NCBI GenBank assembly: GCA_963779325.1
Contig: CAVZXS010000025.1
Coordinates: 434,001-498,000 of the forward strand
Length of the DNA stretch: 64,000 nt
From: CAVZXS01 sp963779325
Lineage (GTDB): Bacteria; Bacteroidota; Bacteroidia; Chitinophagales; Chitinophagaceae
Direction of reading: 5' to 3'
Position 1 is the stretch's first letter. Every line of letters begins with the position of its first letter. The translations under genes were made by a program, and so were the position numbers. Of this stretch, positions 56,637-64,000 are shown piece by piece. The notes below the pieces were generated by a model. It was not told where the DNA came from. It ran no database searches and saw nothing but the letters and a program-made list of their open reading frames with translations.

Positions 56637-57362
56637 ATGCGTAGCTTAACAAGTGCGACTATATTTTTTATGGCAATTTTGTCATGCACATTTTGTAATG
56701 GAATATCAAAAAAAAGCAAAAAATTTGTTTATGATAAAGCTGGCATATTTGACCCAAAACAATTTAATTTTTTAGATAGTTTAGCAAGGCATTATGAGGC
56801 TGATACCGATTGTGAAATTTTTATTTATGTTATCGCCAAACTTTCGGATACAACAAGTAGTTTCGAGGCATACACTAAGCAACTTGGAAATAATCTTGGA
56901 GTTGGTAAACCAGGAGTAAATAATGGGGCTTTAATCTTTTTATCAATTCAGGACAATCATATAGAATTAAAGCTTGCACACGGGTTTGAATGGCTGGTTA
57001 CAAATAAAATGGCAGATAGTATTGTAAATGGGGCAACTCATTTTTTTTCTAATACAGATTTTTTTAATGGAATTTTATATATAATGAACCAAATTATTGT
57101 TGCGACTAAATCAGTATCTTGGAATTTTTGTAAAGATAGTTACGACAAAGACTGTATTGTAAAAGTTAAAGTAAAAAAAATAATATCCAAAGAAACCGCT
57201 GCTTTAAAAATACTCACAAGTGATGATGAGGAAATTTTGCTTAACTATACCGCGTATATGGGAAATTTAATCGAAAAGTTAGAGAAGAGTAAAAATGTTC
57301 GACTTTTTTATCGAAATAAGGATAGTCTTTCAAGAGAAGGATATTTATTAGGGGTACTTTAG
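56637..57362 (+). CDS. TPM-domain lipoprotein, candidate RHS partner/immunity
   Basis: 241-aa protein beginning 3 nt after the RHS stop. The N-terminus is an export signal with Cys at residue 17 or 21 (AILSC or CTFCN), so probably a lipoprotein. Residues about 32-140 are a TPM (YgcG/Psb32-like) domain: VYDKAGIFDPKQFNFLDSLA, GVNNGALIFLSIQDNHIELK, GFEWLVTNKMADSI. The usual second half (glycine-rich tail and membrane helix) is replaced by about 100 residues of unrecognised Lys-rich sequence. The gene is visibly more AT-rich than the RHS core. A role in neutralising the RHS tail is inferred from position only. Confidence 0.8.
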   Translation: MRSLTSATIFFMAILSCTFCNGISKKSKKFVYDKAGIFDPKQFNFLDSLARHYEADTDCEIFIYVIAKLSDTTSSFEAYTKQLGNNLGVGKPGVNNGALIFLSIQDNHIELKLAHGFEWLVTNKMADSIVNGATHFFSNTDFFNGILYIMNQIIVATKSVSWNFCKDSYDKDCIVKVKVKKIISKETAALKILTSDDEEILLNYTAYMGNLIEKLEKSKNVRLFYRNKDSLSREGYLLGVL

Positions 57363-57598
57363 TAGAATATCGCTATTTCAATAAAGACCAAAATAGCAAA
57401 AACGACTATGAGCAGAGTTAGCTTATGGGTATAGTTGAAGTCGTTCGTATAGTCTTTTCTGATAATAGAAACTATATCTGGGTATAGGAAATAATATATT
57501 GCTTTTATAAGATGTTTAAAGCTCTTGAATATCAGTTTGGTCAGAAGTACAAAAACCGCTATGTTTATGAGAAGTATAAAAATTAGTTTTTTGCTCAT
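57359..57598 (-). CDS. Small two-helix membrane protein
   Basis: 79-aa reverse-strand frame with an N-terminal membrane helix (KLIFILLINIAVFVLLTKLI), a Lys/Asp/Tyr-rich loop and a C-terminal helix (LTLLIVVFAILVFIEIAIF). Stop codons of this gene and the TPM gene overlap. The helix-loop-helix form is believable, but AT-rich DNA easily yields such frames, so I am only moderately confident. Unknown function. Confidence 0.5.
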   Translation of the reverse strand: MSKKLIFILLINIAVFVLLTKLIFKSFKHLIKAIYYFLYPDIVSIIRKDYTNDFNYTHKLTLLIVVFAILVFIEIAIFY

Positions 57599-57862
57599 TT
57601 TATGAGTGATAATAATAGACGTCTAAGTTATGGAAATGTATTCAATTGTCAGATTTTATAAAAAATAAATAATGCGAAAGAAACTCTCGAGTTTGAGAAT
57701 GGTTTGCTTTTTTACTATTAAATCTATTTTATATTCTGTAAAATAAGCATTTCGGAAATTCTTCCTTGTAACTCACAACTAGTAAATTGTAAATCAGGCG
57801 GTGTTGATTATTTTGCACATTAATTGCTGTTTACTATCTTCAATAATTACTAAAATTTATTT

Positions 57863-59128
57863 ATGAAATATATCCTTACCCTCACAGCAGCACTGTTGCT
57901 ATCATTTTGCATTACAAAGTCCAATGCCCAGTCCAATTATCGTAAAGGTTTTATAGTAACCGATAAGGGAGATAATATTACCGGGTGGATTGATTACCGC
58001 CAATGGGAAAAAAATCCGCGAACCATTAAAGTGAAATCAGATTCATTAGCAACTGATGCGAAAACATATTCTGTAAAAGAAATCGCGGCTTTTGAAATAC
58101 CGGGTTTTGACCGTTATGTGAGAGCCGTTGTTTCAATAGATCAAACGCCTGAAAATATTAATGAACTGAAGGAAGACATTACCTATGGTACAATCACGGA
58201 TACGGTTTTTTTACGAGCGCTGTTAAAATCTAAAATCAGTTTATACGAATGGATAGGCCCCAAAACACATTTTTATATAAAGGAAGATGGGAAAGATTAT
58301 GTAGAATTACTAAACAAGTATTTTTTATCGGGCAGTACGGGAAAACTTTCAACTTCGGAAGAATACAAAAATCAACTCATTCAATTTGCAGATAAATCTA
58401 AAAAATCAGATGAGTTGCTTTCCGCTATTGATAAGGCTCGTTACAAGCAGGCTGATATGGCTAAAATTGTAAAGAAACTCAACGGGCAATTTAATGAAGC
58501 TGTTGTTTATAAAGTTACGAAACCTAAACAAAGCAGTTCGCCTTTCATTGGGGTAGGTTTTGTTTATTCTTCTTTAAAATTTGCAGGAAGCGCTACTCCC
58601 GTATCAGGTTTAAATTATAGCAAAAGCCTTAAACCTTTAATTACTGCTGGTATTGACTTGCCATTATTGCGAAATCTCGGAAACTTAATTATGCGATTAG
58701 AGTTATCTTATTACAGTATGCGATTTGAAGCTGCTGATTCTGTAAAAGGCTTTTTAGGAACAGACTATATAAGTTATAAATTAAAAAATAATAACCTCGC
58801 TGCGGGAGTTTCACTATTGTATAATGTCATTAACCAACCTAAGAATAAGCTCTATATTGGAGCAGGTGCCGCTTTTAACTTTGCCGGATACGCGGTTAAT
58901 AAGTATAATGCCTTTTTCGGTTTTTCTTCAAGAACGGAAGAAAAATCACCCTATCTTGATTTTGAAAAAAGCTGGATTGGTATTCATGCAAGAGCAGGTT
59001 ACTTAATCAATAAGAAGATTGAACTGGCCGCATCTGTACTATTGAAAGGGTCGTTTACAAGTTTTATTAATTTTTCTTTGAAACCTCAAATGGCCGCCTT
59101 TAGTATTAATTATCATTTCGAGAAGTAA
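57863..59128 (+). CDS. Outer-membrane beta-barrel protein
   Basis: 421-aa exported protein: signal peptide (MKYILTLTAALLLSFCITKS-NAQ), an N-terminal soluble part beginning NYRKGFIVTDKGDNITGWID that recurs in Bacteroidota hypotheticals, a charged helical middle (about 165-215), and a C-terminal outer-membrane barrel (about 220-421) with alternating strands: FIGVGFVYSSLKF, LIMRLELSYYSM, LYIGAGAAFNFAGY, AAFSINYHFEK. It follows a 264-bp gap after the small membrane gene, so it may be a separate unit from the RHS genes. No transport motif (no TonB box) is seen. Confidence 0.82.
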   Translation: MKYILTLTAALLLSFCITKSNAQSNYRKGFIVTDKGDNITGWIDYRQWEKNPRTIKVKSDSLATDAKTYSVKEIAAFEIPGFDRYVRAVVSIDQTPENINELKEDITYGTITDTVFLRALLKSKISLYEWIGPKTHFYIKEDGKDYVELLNKYFLSGSTGKLSTSEEYKNQLIQFADKSKKSDELLSAIDKARYKQADMAKIVKKLNGQFNEAVVYKVTKPKQSSSPFIGVGFVYSSLKFAGSATPVSGLNYSKSLKPLITAGIDLPLLRNLGNLIMRLELSYYSMRFEAADSVKGFLGTDYISYKLKNNNLAAGVSLLYNVINQPKNKLYIGAGAAFNFAGYAVNKYNAFFGFSSRTEEKSPYLDFEKSWIGIHARAGYLINKKIELAASVLLKGSFTSFINFSLKPQMAAFSINYHFEK

Positions 59129-59179
59129 TTTTCCCCCGGATGCTTGCTAATAAATCAAACTAAGCTACCGCATTTAAAA

Positions 59180-59219
59180 AAAATACGGAAGGTTTAAAGA
59201 TTGCCCTCTGTATTTTTTG
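59180..59219 (+). terminator. Terminator-like hairpin after the barrel gene
   Basis: AATACGGA pairs with TCTGTATT (one G-T) around a 17-nt loop, followed by TTTTT, about 55 nt after the stop. Confidence 0.6.
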
Positions 59220-59240
59220 ACTATGGCTTTTACTTCCAAC

Positions 59241-59270
59241 AAAAAGCCCACCGTCTTTCAACGGTGGGTT
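59241..59270 (-). terminator. Intrinsic terminator of the atp unit
   Basis: CCCACCGT / ACGGTGGG stem with a TTGAAAG-type loop and a T-run on the reverse strand, 24 nt after the atpC stop. Confidence 0.9.
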
Positions 59271-59293
59271 ATATATTTTTATAGAAGTATTAT

Positions 59294-59548
59294 TTACTCC
59301 ACGGCTGTAGCGCCTTCTACCAATACCGTTACTTTATTATTTAATACTTCGGCAAAGCCGCCTTGTATATCAAAACTGAGTGTATTGGTTTTATCGGTCA
59401 ATACTTTTACACGACCGGCTTTTAATGCACTTATTAGCGGGGCGTGTTTTTCCAGCACTTCAAACGAACCGCTGATGCCGGGCATTTGTACACCATATAC
59501 TTCGCCGCTGTACAATTTTTTTTCAGGTGTTAATATTTCGAGATTCAT
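59294..59548 (-). CDS. atpC: ATP synthase F1 epsilon subunit (short form)
   Basis: 84-aa central-stalk subunit of F1F0 ATP synthase. It contains the N-terminal beta-sandwich only: MNLEILTPEKKLYSGEVYGV, QMPGISGSFEVLEKHAPLIS, LSFDIQGGFAEVLNNKVTVL. The C-terminal inhibitory helix pair of E. coli epsilon is absent, as is usual in this phylum. It should be translated right after atpD, but a four-helix-bundle gene and repeats now separate them. A strong terminator follows. Confidence 0.94.
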   Translation of the reverse strand: MNLEILTPEKKLYSGEVYGVQMPGISGSFEVLEKHAPLISALKAGRVKVLTDKTNTLSFDIQGGFAEVLNNKVTVLVEGATAVE

Positions 59549-59585
59549 GATCAGTATTTAGTATTAAGTATATAGTATTTAGATG
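59549..59585. repeat. Repeat flank 1 of the four-helix-bundle gene
   Basis: TCAGTATTTAGTATTAAGTA then TATAGTATTTAG: tandem AGTATT(T/A)AG-like units just upstream of atpC and downstream of the S23-family gene. Confidence 0.5.
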
Positions 59586-59948
59586 TTAGTCGGTGCCCAA
59601 CGTTTTATAAAATGCAAGTATCATTTTGTATACTTGTAATACTTCGTCAATAATTTTATCTGCCGGTTCCTGCGTTATGTAATTAAATCTTTTGGAAAGT
59701 TCTAATTGGGTTTGTAACTCGTTACATGAACCCATCGAAATTTCAAGAAAGTATTTGAATTGTTTATTTGTCCCTCGTCCCGCACCTTCAGAAATATTAC
59801 TCGGGACAGAAACAGCACAACTCTTTAGCTGTGATGTCAAGCCGTACCTTTCTTCTTTTGGGAAATCGACTGTTATTTTATAAACTTCTTCGGCTAAGCT
59901 CATTGATCTTTGCCAAATTTTAAGTTCTTTAAAATTATGCATTCCCAT
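59586..59948 (-). CDS. Four-helix-bundle protein, S23/IVP family, inside the atpD-atpC unit
   Basis: 120-aa helical protein with family signatures HNFKELKIWQRSMSLAEEVY, YGLTSQLKSCAVSVPSNIS, EGAGRGTNKQFKYFLEIS and NELQTQLELSKR. Relatives are encoded by intervening sequences in 23S rRNA, as many free-standing copies in Bacteroidota, and as Avd in diversity-generating retroelements; their own function is mostly unknown. No reverse transcriptase is nearby. It is on the atp strand between atpD and atpC, where no such gene normally sits, with AGTATTTAG/AGTACTTAG-type repeats on both sides. Confidence 0.93.
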   Translation of the reverse strand: MGMHNFKELKIWQRSMSLAEEVYKITVDFPKEERYGLTSQLKSCAVSVPSNISEGAGRGTNKQFKYFLEISMGSCNELQTQLELSKRFNYITQEPADKIIDEVLQVYKMILAFYKTLGTD

Positions 59949-59949
59949 A

Positions 59950-60000
59950 TCGGAAGTATTTACCTCAATTCTTAATACTCAGTACTTAGTACTGTATACT
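59950..60000. repeat. Repeat flank 2 of the four-helix-bundle gene
   Basis: TTAATACTCAGTACTTAGTA followed by CTGTATACT, related in sequence (partly as reverse complement) to the flank at 59549-59585. It lies between the S23-family start and the atpD stop. Confidence 0.5.
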
Positions 60001-61497
60001 CTACTGAGCCGCCGCCATCAACTTCTTACCTTTCTCTATTGCATCATCAATATTTCCTACCAAGTTAAATGCCGCTTCGGGGTATTCATCTACCTCACCA
60101 TCCATAATCATATTAAATCCTCGGATGGTTTCTTCTATCGGTACCAATACTCCTTTCAAACCGGTAAAGGCTTCCGCCACATGGAAAGGCTGACTTAAGA
60201 AACGCTGTACCTTTCTTGCACGGGCCACAATCATTTTATCTTCATCACTCAATTCATCCAAACCGAGAATGGCGATGATATCCTGTAATTCTTTATAGCG
60301 TTGTAAAATTAGTTTTACATCATTGGCGCATTTATAATGTGCATCACCTACCACCTGCGGTGTCAAAATTCGAGATGTAGAATCCAACGGATCCACAGCA
60401 GGATAGATACCCAAGTCGGCAATTTTTCTTGACAATACTGTAGTCGCATCTAAGTGAGCAAAGGTGGTAGCAGGCGCGGGATCGGTTAAGTCATCCGCCG
60501 GTACATACACCGCTTGCACGGAAGTGATAGAACCATTTTTTGTAGAAGTAATTCTTTCCTGCATCAATCCCATTTCTGTAGCTAATGTAGGTTGGTAACC
60601 CACCGCCGAAGGCATACGACCCAACAGGGCTGATACCTCGGAACCGGCTTGTGTAAAACGGAAGATATTATCAACAAAGAATAAAATGTCTTTTCCTTTT
60701 CCTGTACCGTCACCATCTCTGTAATATTCAGCCATCGTCAATCCGCTGAGGGCCACACGGGCACGGGCGCCGGGGGGTTCATTCATTTGTCCGAAAACGA
60801 AAGTGGCTTTTGATTCTTTTAATTCTTCCATATCTACTTTACTCAAATCCCATCCGCCTTCTTCCATACTATGTTTAAAAGCATCACCATACTTCATAAT
60901 GCCCGCCTCAATCATCTCACGCATCAGGTCATTTCCTTCACGGGTTCTTTCGCCCACACCCGCAAATACCGATACACCTGAATAAGCTTTGGCAATATTA
61001 TTAATCAACTCCTGGATCAATACTGTTTTGCCCACACCCGCACCGCCAAACAAACCGATCTTACCGCCCTTTGCATAAGGCTCAATCAGATCGATAACTT
61101 TAATACCGGTAAATAATACTTCAGATGCTGTACTGATATTTTCAAATGCAGGTGGCTTGGCATGAATGGCGCGACCGCCTTTCTTGCTTACCTGCGGTAA
61201 ACCGTCAATGGCATCACCGGTTACATTAAACAAACGTCCTTTAACTGCATCGCCAACCGGCATGGCAATAGGAATACCTGTGTCAAGTACTTCGGTACCG
61301 CGAACCAAACCTTCGGTACCATCCATGGCGATGGTGCGTACACTGTCTTCGCCAAGGTGCTGCTGTACTTCCAATACCAGCACATCGCCGTTTTCTTTCT
61401 TTAATTCAAGAGCATTAAAAATTTCGGGTAGTTTGCCGTTGAACTGTACGTCTACTACGGCGCCAATTACCTGTTTTACCTTACCTGCGTTTGCCAT
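60001..61497 (-). CDS. atpD: ATP synthase F1 beta subunit
   Basis: Catalytic subunit of F1, making ATP from ADP and phosphate at the membrane. 498 aa. Walker A GGAGVGKT at 151-158, catalytic Glu in GVGERTREGNDL, Walker B in DILFFVDNIFRFTQAGSEV, then MPSAVGYQPTL and the adenine-binding QRFLSQPFHVAEAFTG. Only atpD and atpC are here; the remaining atp genes must lie elsewhere, as commonly seen in this phylum. Confidence 0.98.
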   Translation of the reverse strand: MANAGKVKQVIGAVVDVQFNGKLPEIFNALELKKENGDVLVLEVQQHLGEDSVRTIAMDGTEGLVRGTEVLDTGIPIAMPVGDAVKGRLFNVTGDAIDGLPQVSKKGGRAIHAKPPAFENISTASEVLFTGIKVIDLIEPYAKGGKIGLFGGAGVGKTVLIQELINNIAKAYSGVSVFAGVGERTREGNDLMREMIEAGIMKYGDAFKHSMEEGGWDLSKVDMEELKESKATFVFGQMNEPPGARARVALSGLTMAEYYRDGDGTGKGKDILFFVDNIFRFTQAGSEVSALLGRMPSAVGYQPTLATEMGLMQERITSTKNGSITSVQAVYVPADDLTDPAPATTFAHLDATTVLSRKIADLGIYPAVDPLDSTSRILTPQVVGDAHYKCANDVKLILQRYKELQDIIAILGLDELSDEDKMIVARARKVQRFLSQPFHVAEAFTGLKGVLVPIEETIRGFNMIMDGEVDEYPEAAFNLVGNIDDAIEKGKKLMAAAQ

Positions 61498-61903
61498 AAA
61501 TGAGTTTTATTATTGTGGGATTGTCGCCTTTTACAATGCTACAGCGACCAATTATTTTCAGGCCGCAAAGGTAAGGGGGCAGCCCTAAATTGCCAATTTG
61601 ATTATCAAAGAATTTTATAGTATGGAAAATATGGGTTTATCGGGCAATTTCATTGAGTTTACACAGTATTTTCAATTGCGCTGCCCCTGCCCGTTCCGTT
61701 CCGAGGCGGGCTTTAGGGCAGTGATTAATGGATTTGTATGTTGCAGGCATTAGCCAAAGACAAGTTTTATAAAAGCGGGCTGAATTATGTAAATTTTATT
61801 TTGCGTTAAGCGGTAGTGAATCTGCATGCTATTTTATACAGCTTTATTCTTTGATATGCCGGAAAAAATCAAAAGTCAAGAATCAAAAGTTAAAAATAAA
61901 AAA
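61498..61903. other. 406-bp gene-free stretch with palindromic block
   Basis: Upstream control region of atpD. At about 61681-61721 CTGCCCCTGCCCG and CGGGCTTTAGGGCAG form an imperfect GC-rich hairpin, standing out from AT-rich surroundings and resembling a repeat. No gene on either strand. Confidence 0.5.
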
Positions 61904-62224
61904 TTATAACTTGATAGTTATCGTAGTATCATTTGGCTTAATTACCACTTCTTTATTTATCAATACATTGTCGTGGTTTATTTGAATTGTGTATTTACCG
62001 GTTTTTGCATCCAATAAAGAAAACTCACCTCGTTCATTACTCACCGAAGCGATATCATTGAACTCCTGCGGGGCGTCAATAACCATAATAACAGCATTGG
62101 CCACGGGTTTGCCGGCGCTGTCTTTTAATATTCCTTTTATGCTGTTTGTAGTTTGCATATGCTGATGAGGTTGATTATTGCAGGAAATAAATATAAAAAA
62201 GCAGAGGCTGCGAAAAAACAGCAT
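61904..62224 (-). CDS. Small lipoprotein with carboxypeptidase-regulatory-like domain
   Basis: 106 aa from ATG 62224, which puts a lipoprotein signal at the N-terminus (MLFFRSLCFFIFIS-Cys-NNQ). The mature part is a single beta-sandwich of the CarboxypepD_reg/Cna-B-like type: IKGILKDSAGKPVANAVIMV, NERGEFSLLDAKTGKYTIQI, KPNDTTITIKL. Such domains often lie in front of TonB-dependent receptors; here it is alone. The frame extends 22 codons further upstream, but that would bury the signal. Function unknown. Confidence 0.8.
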   Translation of the reverse strand: MLFFRSLCFFIFISCNNQPHQHMQTTNSIKGILKDSAGKPVANAVIMVIDAPQEFNDIASVSNERGEFSLLDAKTGKYTIQINHDNVLINKEVVIKPNDTTITIKL

Positions 62225-62379
62225 ACAGCCCCTGCTTTTTATCGGTATTATACCGATTGGAATAAATATATAGTCCAATTTCGGTTGCATCTCATTGTAC
62301 TATTATTTATTATTAACCATCGGCATTTGCCACTGTAACACTCTAATTAGTCTTTGACTAATTATCGTTAACATCGGCA

Positions 62380-63414
62380 TTACATTCCTAATGCTTTCCA
62401 TGCTTTGATATTATCAAAAACAGGTTTTACAATACGTGTGGCTGAATTACCGCTTAAATGACCATTGGTATGTATGCCCACACAATAACGCTGATCTCCT
62501 ACTTTTATCCAAACCGGCGCACCGCTTTGACCACCCATGGTATCTATATCATACGTAATAACACGGGAGGAAAGTGATTTTGCTTTCAATGCCATAAACC
62601 ATTGCTGGTTGCCTCCTTTATCGCCCGGATAACCGGAAAGGTTCAGTACAGATGACATCAAATAATTATCATCTCTTACCGCATAGCCAAAGTAACCGGT
62701 TGTATCGCCGGGTCTTGCATTCTGCGGTAAAATAATTGCTCCGTAATCATAATCCCTGTTCTTGCTGTTGGTCCAGCCTTGTACACTACGCAATGCGGTA
62801 CCTGTAAAAGATCCGTAAGGTCTGTTCGCATCATTCATGCCCGGTATTACTTCTATTCTGCTGGCCCATCCGCCCTGGTTGTGCATAAATACACAGTGGC
62901 CTGCGGTAATAACAGTGCGTGGTGATACCAACCAACCGGTACCGATCCATTTACTTCCGTTTTGCGCTGTTATTTTTAATGCACAGATGGCACGCCAGGG
63001 ATATACTGTTGTGTTATTTATGCGTACCCGGTTATCAACGCCAATTATCACTTCCTGCATTTCCCGCATTTCCCGTGCTTTTGCGCGGAGTTCAGGATAG
63101 CTGGCAAAAAAAGCTTCCTGCGGTATGGTGTCCATAGCGGGACTTTCAAAACCGGTTTCTTCCAATACATCTGCTTCGCTTTCACTTTCTACAGATAGTC
63201 TGCTCATTGTTTCAAAGTCAGCTTCGCCGGGCTTTTGCAGGGTAAAGCCTTCTACATCTTCCAGTTCTGTTTCGGTGGTTGTTGATTGCAAAGCGGATTT
63301 TATTAATTTATCCGCTCCTCGTGTAGAGGTTACAGGTTCATCAGTCAGTGTTTCTACTTCGGTGTGGTGCCCGTTACCATTTTTGGATGACAAGGTTTTT
63401 GATTTCATAGTCAT
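62380..63414 (-). CDS. Trypsin-like (S1/V8-type) serine peptidase
   Basis: 344-aa protein. The C-terminal 215 residues form a chymotrypsin-fold peptidase with an intact triad: His173 in ITAGHCVF, Asp223 in DYDYGAIIL, Ser297 in GGQSGAPV. The GGQSGAPVW and GYPGD style resembles glutamyl endopeptidase/V8-type enzymes. The N-terminal 125 residues are acidic, Thr/Ser/Glu-rich and look like a propeptide or disordered tail; no signal peptide is visible, which is odd for a secreted-type protease. ATG 63414 or 63408 could be the start. Confidence 0.88.
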   Translation of the reverse strand: MTMKSKTLSSKNGNGHHTEVETLTDEPVTSTRGADKLIKSALQSTTTETELEDVEGFTLQKPGEADFETMSRLSVESESEADVLEETGFESPAMDTIPQEAFFASYPELRAKAREMREMQEVIIGVDNRVRINNTTVYPWRAICALKITAQNGSKWIGTGWLVSPRTVITAGHCVFMHNQGGWASRIEVIPGMNDANRPYGSFTGTALRSVQGWTNSKNRDYDYGAIILPQNARPGDTTGYFGYAVRDDNYLMSSVLNLSGYPGDKGGNQQWFMALKAKSLSSRVITYDIDTMGGQSGAPVWIKVGDQRYCVGIHTNGHLSGNSATRIVKPVFDNIKAWKALGM

Positions 63415-64000
63415 TTCTTTTAAAGGTTTAAAAAATAAAATAATACCGAATCGCTATGTAAAATAGTCCTATTAGATATCGCCTCAGGCTCTCGGTATTA
63501 TACCACTTCCTTTAGGACTAAATTATAAATCAATTTGGTATATGACAGGATGGAAAAAGTAAGCAGATGAGAATGTTATCCGCATGAATCGTATGCAGAC
63601 AGAAAATTACCGGAAAGAATGTATCGACAAGTACAAATACCGCCAACTCATTTTCCTTCTGAAAAAAAATTTACTCTGAAATTATTTCCCGTTAAAAACA
63701 AAAATTTAATTAGTGCGGTTACCGGAGATAAAGAGAGAGAGAGGATAAGGGTGTATAACTATCTCAGGTAATCTGGGCGGGTAAGCATTTCCATACTATA
63801 ACTTATGCCCTGCTCACTTGCCTTTTATTCACGCAGAGTTTATAAAAAACACATTACTTACTTTCAATAACCCATCAACATGCTAAAGGTAACAAAATTA
63901 AATGCGCAAAACAATACCCTGTTTGTGGTAATTTTTTTATTTGTTGTATAGTAAATTATGCAAACTCTTTTGCGAGTATAAGTACCGTTTATACCGAATC
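63415..64000. other. 586-bp right edge without genes
   Basis: No credible gene. Just upstream of the protease two interleaved inverted repeats occur: TAATACCGA (63441-63449) with TCGGTATTA (63492-63500), and TAGTCCTA (63464-63471) with TAGGACTA (63513-63520), possibly a regulator site or pseudoknot-like RNA. The remainder is AT-rich and unremarkable. Confidence 0.5.

Noticed and set aside
59586..59948. Diversity-generating retroelement (Avd-like protein)
   Set aside because: The protein family fits Avd broadly, but there is no reverse transcriptase, template repeat or variable repeat in the window.

Overview
The window looks like a chromosomal segment of a Bacteroidota bacterium, most likely Chitinophagia (Chitinophagaceae or a close relative). 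The pointers are the Bacteroidota-style promoter signals (TTTG plus TAnnTTTG), the three LytS/LytTR or NarL-type two-component pairs, a bacterial GGGP-synthase family gene, a short AtpC, two adjacent clpP paralogues, the pheT/coiled-coil/zapA/rny cluster and large YD-repeat proteins. The genus cannot be fixed from sequence reading alone.

Layout: 0-5.8 kb holds a 3'-truncated dxs (running off the left edge), a LytS/LytTR pair, an M28 peptidase and a small HTH regulator. 6.0-8.4 kb is an accessory trio (Gly-rich-linker lipoprotein, cytosolic protein, exported protein). 8.5-13.2 kb has a GGGPS-family enzyme and a B12-dependent ribonucleotide reductase with a frameshift. 13.6-20.9 kb is a protein quality-control and stringent-response block: two tiny genes, clpX, two clpP, tig, tRNA-Leu(UAG) and a RelA/SpoT homologue. 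21.1-33.6 kb is housekeeping: purA, an acidic protein, pabB (frameshifted), a lytic transglycosylase, gatA, tatA, rplS, rny, zapA and pheT. 34-39.5 kb has dnaB behind a DnaA-box-like cluster, rsmE, a NarL-type two-component pair and TerC. 40.3-45.8 kb has pyrD (frameshifted), a thiolase, a LytS/LytTR pair whose kinase is frameshifted twice, a large nested palindrome and a frameshifted exported protein. 46.5-59.1 kb is the accessory highlight, a YD-repeat/RHS locus. 59.3-61.5 kb is atpC and atpD separated by a four-helix-bundle (S23/IVP family) gene. 61.9-63.4 kb has a small lipoprotein and a trypsin-like protease.

The RHS locus is the best candidate for an undescribed system. Five co-directional genes encode, in order, an exported coiled-coil plus outer-membrane beta-barrel protein, a 1240-aa exported YD-repeat protein with a poly-Pro and Cys-rich tail, an exported glutathione-peroxidase-fold protein that has lost all four catalytic tetrad residues, a 1427-aa RHS protein with an unrecognised variable C-terminal tail, and 3 nt later a TPM-domain lipoprotein that could be its immunity or partner protein. 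An outer-membrane beta-barrel protein follows.

A second theme is gene integrity. Five genes (nrdJ, pabB, pyrD, the LytS-type kinase twice, and one exported protein) are each broken by what looks like single-base indels, mostly insertions, with otherwise intact sequence on both sides. This pattern fits uncorrected read errors in the assembly better than real gene decay, but it needs checking against reads.
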